Source: Polyangium sp. y55x31
Lineage (GTDB): Bacteria > Myxococcota_A > Polyangia > Polyangiales > Polyangiaceae
Length of the DNA stretch: 64,000 bases
Direction of reading: 5' to 3'
Assembly: GCF_029946505.1 (NCBI RefSeq)
Contig: NZ_JARZHG010000002.1
Coordinates: forward strand, 372,001 to 436,000
Part shown: positions 41,735 through 51,080 of the stretch, one piece after another
How positions within the stretch are numbered: position 1 is the first letter of the stretch
Layout of the letters: every line of letters begins with the position of its first letter
The notes under the pieces: generated by a model
Seen by the model: the letters and a program-made list of their open reading frames with translations, nothing else
The model's database searches: none
What the model was told of the DNA's origin: nothing
Program-made: the position numbers and the translations under genes

Positions 41735-44044
41735 TCAGGCTTCCGCTTCCGCCTCCGCTCCCGCTACCGCCTCCGCCTCCGCTTCCGCCCCCACCTCCAC
41801 CGGATCCTCCTCCAATTCCGGCACCAAAAACAAACCGGAAAGCGGCGGCAACGTCAGCACGATCGACTGCTCGAACCCGTGTGAAGGCACGTCCTCGCAG
41901 TCCACGCTCCCCAGGTTCCCCACCCCGCTCCCGCCGTACACCCGCGCGTCCGTGTTCACCACCTCGATGTATCGACACCGCCGGGGCACGCCGACCCGAT
42001 AACCATAACGCGGCAGCGGCGTGAAATTGCCGACGAACACCACGAAGATCCCCTTCTGGATCCGCTTCGGGCACGGCTCCTCCGAGCCGTCCGGCTGCCG
42101 CGGGAATCGCACGAACGAAGCCACGCTCTGGATCGCGTCGTTCGCGTCGATCCACGTGAACCCCGCCGGGCTCTCGTCGAGCTCCCAGAGCGCCTCGTAT
42201 TTGCGGTAAACCCCGTTCAGATCCCGCAAGAGCCGCGACAACCCCGCGTGGTCCTCCTCGCCGAGCAGCTCCCAATCGAGCGCGCGATCGTGGTTCCACT
42301 CCCTCCATTGCCCGAGCTCGCCCCCCATGAAGACGAGCTTCTTCCCCGGGTGCGCCCACATCATCGCGTAAAGCGCGCGCAGGTTCGCGTGTTGCTTCCA
42401 GCGATCGCCCGGCATCTTCGAGAGCAGCGCGCGCTTCAAGTGCACGACCTCGTCGTGCGAGAGCGGCAGGAGGAACCGCTCCGAGAATGCGTACATCAAT
42501 CCGAACGTGATCTTCGTGTGGTGGAAGGCGCGGAAGATCGGGTCGAGCGCGAAGTAATCGAGCGTGTCGTGCATCCACCCCATGTTCCACTTGAAATCGA
42601 AGCCGAGCCCGCCCACGTACGTCGGCCGCGTGACTCCCGGCCACGTCGTCGACTCCTCCGCGCAGAGCACCGCCCCCGGGAATTCCCGGTGTACGGCGTC
42701 CGAAAGCTCGCGCAAGAACTTCACCGCGTCGAGGTTCTCCCGGCCCCCGAACTCGTTCGGCTCCCACTCGTCCGGGTGCGTCGCGCCGTAATCGAGATAC
42801 AGCATCGAGGCGACCGCGTCGACGCGCAGCCCGTCCACGTGAAACTCGTCGAGCCAGTAGAGCGCGCTCGCGATCAGGAAATTGCGCACCTCTTTTTTGC
42901 CGTAATCGAAGACGAACGTCCGCCACTCGCGGTGCTCGCCCCGGCGCGGGTCCGCGTGCTCGTAGAGCGGCTCGCCGTCGAAGCGGCCGAGCGCGAAGGC
43001 GTCCTTGGGGAAATGCGCGGGTGGCCAGTCGAGCAGGACGCCGAGCCCACGCGCATGGCAGCGGTCGACGAAATAACGAAAATCGTCCGGACTGCCGAAG
43101 CGCGAGGTCGCCGCGAAATACCCCGTCACCTGGTAGCCCCACGAGCCGTCGAACGGATGCTCCATCACGGGCAAGAGCTCGACGTGCGTGAAGCCGAGCG
43201 AGACCACGTATTCGACGAGCTCGTCCGCGAGCTCGCGATACGAGAGCCACGCCCCCGGTCCGTCCCCCTTCCCCGGCGCGCGCTTGCGCCGCCACGAGCC
43301 GAGGTGGACTTCGTAAATGCTCATCGGCCGCACGTGCGGATCCGCCTCGCCTCGCGCCGCGAGCCAGTCGCCGTCGGTGAACACGAACGACCTCTCCGCC
43401 ACCTTCGACGCGTGGCTCGGCCGCAGCTCCGCCGAAAACGCCACGGGATCACTCTTCATGAGCACGAGCCCGCTCGCCGTCTTGATCTCGTACTTGTACG
43501 TCGCCCCCGCGCGCACGTCGGGCACGAAGATCTCCCAGACGCCGGCCTTCGTTCGGCGCATCGCGTGGCGCTTTCCATCCCACCGATTGAAATCGCCGAC
43601 GACGCTCACCCGGCGCGCCGCGGGCGCCCACACGGCGAACGCCGTACCGACGACGCCCTGCACCTCGCCCACGTGCGCCCCGAGCCGCCGCGGAAGCTCC
43701 CGCGCCGCCCCCTCCCCCGCCGGATCGAATTCGCCTTCCGCGAGCGACGGCGGAAAGGCATACGCGTCCCGCCCGATCGTCGCCCCGCGCGACGAGCGCA
43801 CCTCGAGCCGGTACGGAAACGGTCCCTCTACGCCCTCGAACACGGCCTGGAAGATGCCGCCCGGGTGCACCCGCGCCATCACGCGCGGCGATAGGCTCGG
43901 ATCGTCGGGACGCACGACGATCGAGAGCGCCTCCGGCCGGAAAGCACGCACGACGAGCCGCCCGTCCTCGCGATGCGGGCCGAGCGACCGGTGCGGATCC
44001 GTGGACTCCCCCGCCGCGATTCGATCGAAATCCTCTGCTCCCAT
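41735..44044 (-). CDS. glgB: 1,4-alpha-glucan branching enzyme
   Basis: The 769-aa enzyme forms alpha-1,6 branches in glycogen. It has the two N-terminal beta domains of the long GlgB type (VVGTAFAVWAPAARRVSVVGDFNRWDG near residue 135). The GH13 barrel follows, with HVELLPVMEHPFDGSWGYQ, nucleophile DGLRVDAV, acid/base CAEEST and SHDEVVHLK. The motif normally reading DWVPAHFP is DWPPAHFP. The C-terminus ends in a low-complexity tail EAEAEAVAGAEAEAEA beyond the conserved domain. The gene lies 4 bp downstream of the large histidine kinase gene on the same strand, so it may be co-transcribed. No other glycogen genes are in the window. Confidence 0.96.
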   Translation of the reverse strand: MGAEDFDRIAAGESTDPHRSLGPHREDGRLVVRAFRPEALSIVVRPDDPSLSPRVMARVHPGGIFQAVFEGVEGPFPYRLEVRSSRGATIGRDAYAFPPSLAEGEFDPAGEGAARELPRRLGAHVGEVQGVVGTAFAVWAPAARRVSVVGDFNRWDGKRHAMRRTKAGVWEIFVPDVRAGATYKYEIKTASGLVLMKSDPVAFSAELRPSHASKVAERSFVFTDGDWLAARGEADPHVRPMSIYEVHLGSWRRKRAPGKGDGPGAWLSYRELADELVEYVVSLGFTHVELLPVMEHPFDGSWGYQVTGYFAATSRFGSPDDFRYFVDRCHARGLGVLLDWPPAHFPKDAFALGRFDGEPLYEHADPRRGEHREWRTFVFDYGKKEVRNFLIASALYWLDEFHVDGLRVDAVASMLYLDYGATHPDEWEPNEFGGRENLDAVKFLRELSDAVHREFPGAVLCAEESTTWPGVTRPTYVGGLGFDFKWNMGWMHDTLDYFALDPIFRAFHHTKITFGLMYAFSERFLLPLSHDEVVHLKRALLSKMPGDRWKQHANLRALYAMMWAHPGKKLVFMGGELGQWREWNHDRALDWELLGEEDHAGLSRLLRDLNGVYRKYEALWELDESPAGFTWIDANDAIQSVASFVRFPRQPDGSEEPCPKRIQKGIFVVFVGNFTPLPRYGYRVGVPRRCRYIEVVNTDARVYGGSGVGNLGSVDCEDVPSHGFEQSIVLTLPPLSGLFLVPELEEDPVEVGAEAEAEAVAGAEAEAEA

Positions 44045-44048
44045 CGAT

Positions 44049-47000
44049 TCACCGCCGCCCGGACCGCTCCGCGACGAGCCGCCGGATGGCCTTCAGGTTC
44101 AAGGGTTTGACCTCGTGCGCGTCGAAGCCCGCCACCTGCGACAAACGTCGATCCTCGTCCTGCCCGTATCCCGTCATCGCCACGATGAGCGTATCCGAGA
44201 GCCCATGCTCGCGCATCACCCGGCAAGCGTCGTACCCGTTTTGCCCCGGCAAGCCAATATCGAGCAGCACCACCTCCGGCCGCTCGCGCAGGGCGATCTC
44301 CACCGCCGCCACGCCGTCGTGGGCCGTCAGCACCTCGTGGCCGTCGAACTCGAGCAGCATCGCCATGCTCTCGGCCGCGTCGAGGTTGTCGTCCACCACG
44401 AGCACCCGCACGCCCGGCGTCGCGCTTTCGGCCACGACCGCCCCCTCCACCGGCTGCACCTTCGGCTCGTCCGGCAGGACGGGCAGACGCACCACGAACT
44501 CGCTGCCCGTCCCCCGCCCATCGCTGTAAGCCCGCACGGCGCCGCCGTGCATCTGGACCAGCGTGCGGACCAGGGACAAACCAATGCCGAGCCCGCCCTC
44601 CGACCGGTCGAGGTTCCGATCCACCTGGTAAAACAGGTCGAAGACGTGCGGGAGCGCCGCCGGATCGATCCCGCGGCCCGTGTCGCGGACGCGGAGGAGG
44701 ACGAATTTCGCATCGCCTGGATCCCGCTCCACGACGAGCCGGATCGTGCCCCCCGCGTCCGTGTACTTCGCCGCGTTGTTGAGCAGGTTGCCCACCACCT
44801 GCCCGAGCCGGGTCAGGTCGCCCTCCACGCGGATCGGCACGAGGGGCAGGATCACCTGCGTGTCGTGCCGCCGTGCTTCGAGGATCGGCCCGCTCGTGTC
44901 GAGCGCCTGCCGCACCACGTCGGCCACGTCGATCGGCTGCTTCTGGAGCTGGACCTTGCCGAGCGTGATACGCGAGACGTCGAGCAGATCGTCGACGAGC
45001 CGGACCATGTGCGAGACCTGCCGCTCGATCATCTCGCGCGCGCTCTCGAGCGTGGGCTCCTGCGGCCCGATCCGCCGGAAGATCTCCACGGCGTTCGAGA
45101 TGGGCGCGAGCGGGTTTCGGAGCTCGTGGGCCAGCGTGGCGAGGAACTCGTCCTTGCGACGATCCGCCTCGCGCAAGGCCTCCTCGGCCCGCTTGCGATC
45201 GGTGATGTCCATCCCCGAGGGGATGAGGTGCGTAACGCACCCCTTGGCGTCGCGCATCGGCGCGATCATGAAATCGATGTCGATCCGCCCGTCCCCCGCG
45301 ACGCGCACGACGGCGTCGTAGCGAAGCGTCTCGCCGTCCGCGGCGCGCTCGACCGCGTTCTTGAGCCGCGCGACCTCGGCCTCGTCGTGCGTCCACCACG
45401 CGCACTGCCAGAACTTGCGCCCGATGACCTCCTCGCGCGAGCAACCGCCCACGTGCAGCGCGGCCTGGTTCACCTCCATCAACGTGCCGTCGAGATCGAG
45501 AACGGCGACGAACCCGAGCATGTTGTCGATGATCCGCCGCAGGCGCTGCTCGCTCTCGCGCACGGCCGCCTCGGCCCTGTTGCGCGCCGTCACGTCCGTG
45601 AACGTCACGACCACGCCGTCGGCCCGGCCCGCCTGGTTGCGGTACGGCAGCACGCGCCGGAGGAACGTCGCGCCGCTCGCCGCCTCGATCTCGTCCTCGA
45701 TCGGCCCGTCCGCGCGTTGCACCTCGTCGGCCTCCGGCAAGACCGGCATCTGCTTCATGCGGTGCGTGAAGTGCGCGAGCGGCCGCCCCACGTCGGACGG
45801 CGTCACGTTGTAGATGTCCCCCATCGCGGGGGTGATGCGCTGGACGCACCCGTCGTCGTCGAGGAAAAGCGTGGCGATCCGCGTGCTCGTGAGGAGGTTT
45901 TCGAGGTCGGTGTGGGCGCGCGTCAAGGCCTCGTTCGCGTGCTGCACCTCCTCCTTCGAGGTCTCGAGCTCTTCGTTCGCCGACTGGAGCTCCTCGTTCA
46001 TCGAGAGCAGCTCCTCGTTGCTCGACTTGAGCTCCTCGTTGGCGACCTCGAGCTCCTGGACCGTCTTTTCGAGGTCCGCGCGCGTCGTGACGAGCTCCTG
46101 TTCGAGCTGCTCGAGGAGCACGGCGGCGTCCTCGGCGGCCTTCGTCCGCGCCTCTTCCCGCGCGAGGGGCAGGCCGACGTCCTGGAAGACCACGAGGAAC
46201 AGGCCCGATTGCTCGCCCATCTGGGGCATCGGCTGCACCGTGATCATCACGCGCTGCATGCCGCTCGTGGTCCGCACCGAGAGCCCCTCGTGGACCACCT
46301 TGCGCCGCTCCTTGATCGCGAGCGCGAGCGAAGTCCGGAGGCCCACGGCGAGCCCCTCGCGCACGAGGCGCACGAGGTTATTGTGGAACGCGCCGGCCGA
46401 GATCGTCAGGTACTTCTCGAGGTTCCCCGAGGCCGAGACGATCTGCCCGTCCTCGTCGACGACGACCGACTTCGGCGCGAACTCGTCGAGGACGATCCGT
46501 TGCATGAGCAGGTAGATGTCGGTCTCGCCCGCGGACGGCACGTTCGGCGGGCGCACCGTGGCCGGCGGCCCGTCGCGCCCGGGCATGAGCCCCGGGACGT
46601 GCACGGCGGTCGGCAATCGCTGCGAGATCCGGTGCCGCGCGTCGATCGGCCGGAAGAGCTCGCGGTGCGCCGAGAGGCTCTCCGAGGGGCCGAGGAAGAG
46701 ATAACCGCCGGGCCGGAGCGCATAATGGAAGAGCGGGATGAGCTTCTTCTGGAGGTGCGGGCCGAGATAGATGAGCAGGTTGCGGCAGGAGATGAGGTCG
46801 AGCTTGGAGAATGGCGGGTCGTTGATGAGGTTGTGGACCGAAAAAAGGACGAGCTCCCGGATCTCCTTGGTGATGTGGTAGTGCTGCCCTTTGCGGACGA
46901 AAAAACGCCGCAGCCGCTCGGGCGGCACCTCGTCCGCGATGCCGAGCGGATAAGCGCCGAGCCGCGCCGTCGCGAGGGCCTGCTCGTCGATGTCCGTGGC

Positions 47001-48053
47001 GAAGATCTGGATCACCGGCGCGGCGCCCGCGTTGCCCTGCACCTCGCGCACGAGCATGGCGATCGAGTACGCCTCCTCGCCCGTCGCGCAGCCGGGGACC
47101 CAGATACGCAAGGCTTGATCGGGCGATCGATCCCGGACGAGCCGCGCGAGGACCTCCTTGGCGAGGACCTCGAATGCCTCCGGATCCCGAAAAAACGCGG
47201 TGACGCCGATCAAGAGGTCCTTGAAGAGCTCGTCGACCTCGGCTCTGTCGGCCCGGAGCCGCAGCAAGTATCCGTGGGCCGATTCGATCCGGAGCACCTG
47301 CAGCCTGCGCAGCGTGCGTCGGATGAGGGTGCTCGTCTTGTAGTGCTTGAAATTGTGCCCGGTGCCCAGGAGGAGGATCTCGCAGATCGCGGGCAAGGCA
47401 CCTTCGATGTCGCGCCGGAGCGTGTCCTCGTCGCCGGAGGTCGTCTTCCTGTGCTCGGCGTAGGCCACGAGCTCGGCGGCCAGCTCGTCGGGCGGGCGCA
47501 CGCAATCGACGGCGCCGGTCATGAGCGCGCTTTGCGGCATGCTGTCGTGGCGCGCGGTGGCCGGGTCCTGCACCATCGTGAAGCCGCCGCCCTCGCCCAC
47601 GGCGCGGAGCCCGAGCGCCCCGTCGCTGCCGTCGCCCGACAGGATGACCGCGACCGCGGATTCGCCGTACTCGCGGGCGAGCCCGTGGAGGAGGTGATCG
47701 ATCGGCGCGTGCCGCTCCTCGGGGCACTGCGCGGGTACGAGGTGCAGGACGTCGTCGCGGATGGTCAAAAGGCAGCGACTCGGCGCGGCGTAGACGTGAT
47801 CGGGCTCGAGCGGCATACCATCCTCGGCCTCGACGACGGGCAGCGTCGTGGCCTTGGCCAAAAGCTCGGAGAGCAGGCCACCCGTCGAGGGTTTGAGGTG
47901 GAGGAGGACAACGATCGAGAGCCCCGCGCCCTCCGGAATGCCGCGCAGGAACTCCTGCACGGCCGAAAGCCCGCCCGCGGATGCGCCGACGCCGACGACC
48001 AAGGGGTAGCCGGGCAGGGACGAATCACGTGGGCCTGGGGAGGAGCGCGTCAT
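44049..48053 (-). CDS. CheB-CheR-PAS hybrid histidine kinase with receiver domain
   Basis: The 1334-aa fusion begins with a CheB methylesterase domain (about residues 12-200; GASAGG, HLKP, LSGDGSDGALG). A CheR methyltransferase domain (about 215-480; WVPGCATGEEAYS, IQIFATDIDEQAL) follows. Next are a PAS-like region, a long coiled coil rich in ELEVANEELKSSNEELLSMNEELQ, two PAS domains, HisKA with ATLAHELRNPLAP, an ATPase (NLLNNAAKYT, DTGRGI, GGLGIGLSLV) and a C-terminal receiver (VLVVDDN, phospho-acceptor in VLLDIGLPG). Such proteins link adaptation chemistry to a phosphorelay. The ATG at 48053 is placed just before the CheB domain; longer frames run into the divergent gene. It is divergent from the hybrid kinase at 48280. 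The ribosome binding site is weak. Confidence 0.95.
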   Translation of the reverse strand: MTRSSPGPRDSSLPGYPLVVGVGASAGGLSAVQEFLRGIPEGAGLSIVVLLHLKPSTGGLLSELLAKATTLPVVEAEDGMPLEPDHVYAAPSRCLLTIRDDVLHLVPAQCPEERHAPIDHLLHGLAREYGESAVAVILSGDGSDGALGLRAVGEGGGFTMVQDPATARHDSMPQSALMTGAVDCVRPPDELAAELVAYAEHRKTTSGDEDTLRRDIEGALPAICEILLLGTGHNFKHYKTSTLIRRTLRRLQVLRIESAHGYLLRLRADRAEVDELFKDLLIGVTAFFRDPEAFEVLAKEVLARLVRDRSPDQALRIWVPGCATGEEAYSIAMLVREVQGNAGAAPVIQIFATDIDEQALATARLGAYPLGIADEVPPERLRRFFVRKGQHYHITKEIRELVLFSVHNLINDPPFSKLDLISCRNLLIYLGPHLQKKLIPLFHYALRPGGYLFLGPSESLSAHRELFRPIDARHRISQRLPTAVHVPGLMPGRDGPPATVRPPNVPSAGETDIYLLMQRIVLDEFAPKSVVVDEDGQIVSASGNLEKYLTISAGAFHNNLVRLVREGLAVGLRTSLALAIKERRKVVHEGLSVRTTSGMQRVMITVQPMPQMGEQSGLFLVVFQDVGLPLAREEARTKAAEDAAVLLEQLEQELVTTRADLEKTVQELEVANEELKSSNEELLSMNEELQSANEELETSKEEVQHANEALTRAHTDLENLLTSTRIATLFLDDDGCVQRITPAMGDIYNVTPSDVGRPLAHFTHRMKQMPVLPEADEVQRADGPIEDEIEAASGATFLRRVLPYRNQAGRADGVVVTFTDVTARNRAEAAVRESEQRLRRIIDNMLGFVAVLDLDGTLMEVNQAALHVGGCSREEVIGRKFWQCAWWTHDEAEVARLKNAVERAADGETLRYDAVVRVAGDGRIDIDFMIAPMRDAKGCVTHLIPSGMDITDRKRAEEALREADRRKDEFLATLAHELRNPLAPISNAVEIFRRIGPQEPTLESAREMIERQVSHMVRLVDDLLDVSRITLGKVQLQKQPIDVADVVRQALDTSGPILEARRHDTQVILPLVPIRVEGDLTRLGQVVGNLLNNAAKYTDAGGTIRLVVERDPGDAKFVLLRVRDTGRGIDPAALPHVFDLFYQVDRNLDRSEGGLGIGLSLVRTLVQMHGGAVRAYSDGRGTGSEFVVRLPVLPDEPKVQPVEGAVVAESATPGVRVLVVDDNLDAAESMAMLLEFDGHEVLTAHDGVAAVEIALRERPEVVLLDIGLPGQNGYDACRVMREHGLSDTLIVAMTGYGQDEDRRLSQVAGFDAHEVKPLNLKAIRRLVAERSGRR

Positions 48054-48074
48054 GGTGGGTGGTTTTGTTATCCC

Positions 48075-48111
48075 CTGGATTCGCGTCGCGGAAGCGAAAA
48101 ACGAAATCCAG
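48075..48111. promoter_or_regulatory. Inverted repeat CTGGATT-N23-AATCCAG between divergent kinase genes
   Basis: The 7-bp arms are at 48075-48081 and 48105-48111. They lie 22 bp upstream of the CheB-CheR kinase start and about 170 bp upstream of the divergent hybrid kinase. The spacing fits either an operator or a hairpin in the leader. No regulator is assigned. Confidence 0.35.
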
Positions 48112-48279
48112 TGCACCATGCACGACCATTTGCCGCTGGGTAGCCCACGTACGGTCCGGGCCGGACGGACGAAGAGCGGAGGCTCCCTACACGGAAAGCC
48201 GGGACGGTCCGAGTTCGCCCGAGGCGGCGGTCGGCCACGATAGCCTGCTTTTTCGGAGGGCCGGGGGTAAGGAGCGGCG

Positions 48280-50346
48280 ATGGGCGAGGGACGAGCAAGC
48301 GCACCGGGCCTCGGGGCGCAGGAGGAGGACGACGCGAAGATCCACCTCCCGACGCCGAAGGTGCTGATCGTGGACGACACGCCCGCGAACCTCCTCGCCT
48401 TCGAGGTCGCGCTCGAGCCGCTCGGCTACGAGATCGTGAAAGCGGCGTCCGGCCGGGACGCCCTGCGATGCCTGCTCTCGACGGATGTTTCGCTGGTCCT
48501 CATGGACGTGCAGATGCCGGACATGAACGGCATCGAGACCGTCAAGCTCATCAAGCAGAGCCGGCGGCACCGTTACATCCCGATTCTCTTCATCACGGCC
48601 GTTCATCGCAGCATGTCCTTCATCCTCGAAGGCTACGAGACCGGCGCCGTCGATTACGTCTTGAAGCCTTGCCAGCCGAGCATCCTCCGGTCGAAGGTGA
48701 TGGTGCTCGTCGAGCTCTTCCGGCAAAAGGAGATCGTCAAGCGGCAGGCCGCGCTCCTCCGCGAGCGCGAGCGCGAGGCGATGGAGCGGATGCACGCCCT
48801 GCGCTACCAGGGGGTCATCGAGGCCATGCCGATCTGCGTGTGGACCGCGAACGGCAAGGGGCACTTCGATTATGCCAATGCCGCCTGGTCCCGCTATGCA
48901 GGGCTCGGCAGCCGAAGGGGCGTGGGGCGCGGGCTGCTCGAAGCGCTGCACCCGGACGATCGGGCTCACGTGGTCGCGCTCTGGCGCAAGGCGTTCGGGC
49001 GGAGGCTCGGCGTGGACGTGCAGGCGCGGCTCAGGCGATCGGACGGGACGTACCGCTGGCACATCGCGCGCGCGGTGCCGCAGCGGGACCTCGGCCAGGT
49101 GACGGGGTGGATCATCACGGCGACCGACATCGACGAGCAGAAACGCGCCGAGGAGGCCGAGCACCGGGCGCGCAAGGAAGCCGAGGCGGCGAACTGCGAG
49201 ATCATGAAAGACGAGTTCCTCGCGACGGTCTCGCACGAGCTCAACACGCCGCTCACGGCGATCGTCGGCTGGTCGAGCTTGCTCCGCGCGGGCGCGCTCG
49301 ACGGCCCGAGCCGAGAGCGCGGGCTCGACACGATCGCGCGGAGCGCCGAGGCGGAGCGGCGGGTCGTCGAGGACATCCTCGACGCCTCGCGTATCGCGAC
49401 GGGCCGTCTCCAGGTCCACCTCGCGCCGATCGACCCGACGGCGATCATCGACGAAGCGGCCTTCGCCCTGCGCCCGCTCGCGCGGGCGAAGGGGATCACG
49501 TTCGAATGCGAGGTGGAATCGCGCGGGGCGATGATGATGGCGGATCCCGATCGCCTGTGGCAGGTGACGTGGAAGCTCGTCTTCAATGCGATCAAATTCA
49601 CGCCGTCGGGCGGACGCGTGGACGTGCGGTTCGAGCACCTCGGCAAGCGATTCTTGCTGACGGTATCGGACACGGGCGAGGGAATTGCACAGGGCCTGCT
49701 TTCGCACGTGTTCGGGTATTTCAGCCAGGAGGACGGGTCGACGAAGCGCAAGCACGGCGGGCTCGGGCTCGGGCTGGCGATCGTGCGCAAGCTCGTGGAG
49801 ATGCACGGCGGGTCGGTGAGCGTGTCGAGCGCCGGCAAGGGGGCGGGCGCGACGTTCACGGTCTCGTTACCGTCGCGCGAGGTGCCGGAGGGCGCAGGGC
49901 TGCCGGACGTGACGAATTACGAGCGGCGGATCCTGGAGGGGATCCGGGTGCTCCTGGTCCTGCCGGACGCCGAATCGAAGGGGCTCGTCGCGGACGTATT
50001 GCAAAGGCGAGGCGCGGCGGTGTTTTCGGTGTCGTCGGCGGAGGAGGCGGTGGCCTTCGTGGCGGAGTCGGCGCTCGACGTGGTCGTGAGCGACATGGGG
50101 CTGCCGGGGAGCGACAGCATGACGTTCGTGGATCGATTGCGGATGCGGGACGGAAGGGCGCTGCCGTCGATTGCGGTGCTGGAGGCGGGGGAAGCGGATC
50201 AGACGTGGCAGGCGCTGGCCGCGGGGTTTCGCGGGTACGTCGCGAAGCCGATTCATCCGGCGCACCTCGTGGCGGCGATTGCGAGGATCGTGCGGGGGCG
50301 GGGCGCGGAAGCGGGGGCGGGCGCGGAAGCGGGGGCGGAGGCCTGA
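48280..50346 (+). CDS. Receiver-PAS-histidine kinase-receiver hybrid protein
   Basis: The 688-aa protein has an N-terminal receiver (about residues 26-145; VLIVDDTPANLLAF, phospho-acceptor in LVLMDVQMPDMNG). A PAS domain (about 180-290) follows, then HisKA with TVSHELNTPLTA. The ATPase domain (WKLVFNAIKFTPSGG, DTGEGIAQG, GGLGLGLAIV) comes next, and a second receiver is at the C-terminus (VVVSDMGLPGSD). No membrane segment is visible, so it is cytoplasmic and may receive phosphate from another kinase, such as the divergent CheB-CheR protein. The ATG at 48280 has a good ribosome binding site (AAGGAG). The protein ends in a low-complexity tail AEAGAGAEAGAEA, similar in style to the GlgB tail. 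Confidence 0.94.
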   Translation: MGEGRASAPGLGAQEEDDAKIHLPTPKVLIVDDTPANLLAFEVALEPLGYEIVKAASGRDALRCLLSTDVSLVLMDVQMPDMNGIETVKLIKQSRRHRYIPILFITAVHRSMSFILEGYETGAVDYVLKPCQPSILRSKVMVLVELFRQKEIVKRQAALLREREREAMERMHALRYQGVIEAMPICVWTANGKGHFDYANAAWSRYAGLGSRRGVGRGLLEALHPDDRAHVVALWRKAFGRRLGVDVQARLRRSDGTYRWHIARAVPQRDLGQVTGWIITATDIDEQKRAEEAEHRARKEAEAANCEIMKDEFLATVSHELNTPLTAIVGWSSLLRAGALDGPSRERGLDTIARSAEAERRVVEDILDASRIATGRLQVHLAPIDPTAIIDEAAFALRPLARAKGITFECEVESRGAMMMADPDRLWQVTWKLVFNAIKFTPSGGRVDVRFEHLGKRFLLTVSDTGEGIAQGLLSHVFGYFSQEDGSTKRKHGGLGLGLAIVRKLVEMHGGSVSVSSAGKGAGATFTVSLPSREVPEGAGLPDVTNYERRILEGIRVLLVLPDAESKGLVADVLQRRGAAVFSVSSAEEAVAFVAESALDVVVSDMGLPGSDSMTFVDRLRMRDGRALPSIAVLEAGEADQTWQALAAGFRGYVAKPIHPAHLVAAIARIVRGRGAEAGAGAEAGAEA

Positions 50347-50510
50347 TCGGCTCTGGCTCGCGGACGAGCAAGGCCCGTCGAGCCCTTGCCCGCGTAGAAA
50401 CGAGCGAAGATCCGCGGCAGGATTTCGGCCACGCCCGGCCCCTCGTCCCCCACTTCGACGCATCCGACGTCGCCCTCGTCCAGATGTTCCTTGCTGACGG
50501 ACACGACCAT
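50340..50510 (-). pseudogene. Fragment of a histidine kinase ATPase domain
   Basis: On the minus strand this reads GDVGCVEVGDEGPGVAEILPRIFARFYAGKGSTGLA. It resembles the end of a histidine kinase ATPase domain: the G1 box (DEGPGV), the F box (RIFARFY) and part of the G2 box. The N box upstream and the rest downstream are missing. The frame then runs into the 3' end of the oppositely oriented hybrid kinase gene. It is most likely the remains of a kinase gene. Confidence 0.5.
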
Positions 50511-50621
50511 GCGCGCATTCGTCCTGCTCGGCGCGGCGCCGGATGAGATGCTCGTTCCCTCCACGGCGAGCTGCGGGGGGCACGAGCGGGCCCCCTACGA
50601 GCGGTCGGCAAAAAAAACGGC

Positions 50622-50864
50622 GTGGGGCGGCCACGGAGGGCAGCATGGGGCGCTCGGCTGCGCGTGGCCACCTTGAATGGTCACCGCGTCAACGTGCCGG
50701 CCTTGCAGACGTCGATCGGCGATGTCGTGGGTGTGCACGAGCGACACGGGCGGCTGCATCTCGTGTACGTGGCGAAGGGGAGGATCCCGCGGGTTTATTT
50801 GCTCGACGCCGGGGCCGAACTCGGGATTCTGATGGGATGGGCCGCTTCGCGGCGCGGGCGCTAG
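50622..50864 (+). other. Possible remnant with an S4-like RNA-binding segment
   Basis: The 80-codon frame from a GTG contains NGHRVNVPALQTSIGDVVGVHER. It resembles the S4 RNA-binding motif of ribosomal protein S4 (NGxRVNIPSxxVxxGDVIxVRE). The sequence before and after it does not look like S4. There is no ribosome binding site. It may be a decayed duplicate or a chance match, and it lies in the same gene-poor interval as the kinase fragment. Confidence 0.25.
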
Positions 50865-51021
50865 GACCGGCGGCCGCGAGGCGGGCGGGCCCCATTGCAC
50901 TGAAATCGTTCATGTTCCCGCGTTTTGATCTCATACGATACCGAATTCCGCGACCCTGGCGCTCGCGTGCGACATCCCTGCACGAGCTGGCTCCGGGAGA
51001 CGGTCCCAGCCTGGACGCGGT

Positions 51022-51052
51022 TTGTCCTACTTCAACTCCTGGATCGTATATT
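51022..51052 (+). promoter_or_regulatory. Possible promoter of the repeat lipoprotein gene
   Basis: TTGTCC (51022-51027) and TATATT (51047-51052) are separated by 19 bp, 28 bp upstream of the ATG at 51081. The TATATT box equals the one proposed upstream of the gene at 40651. The spacer is longer than ideal. Confidence 0.35.
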
Positions 51053-51080
51053 GCTGGCGCGGGGAACGACGGAGGTAGCC

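Noticed and set aside
43317-48143. A plus-strand open frame of about 1600 codons opposite glgB and the CheB-CheR kinase
   Set aside because: The translation is low-complexity (Arg, His, Glu, Asp) and without motifs, while the minus strand encodes clear enzymes with catalytic residues.
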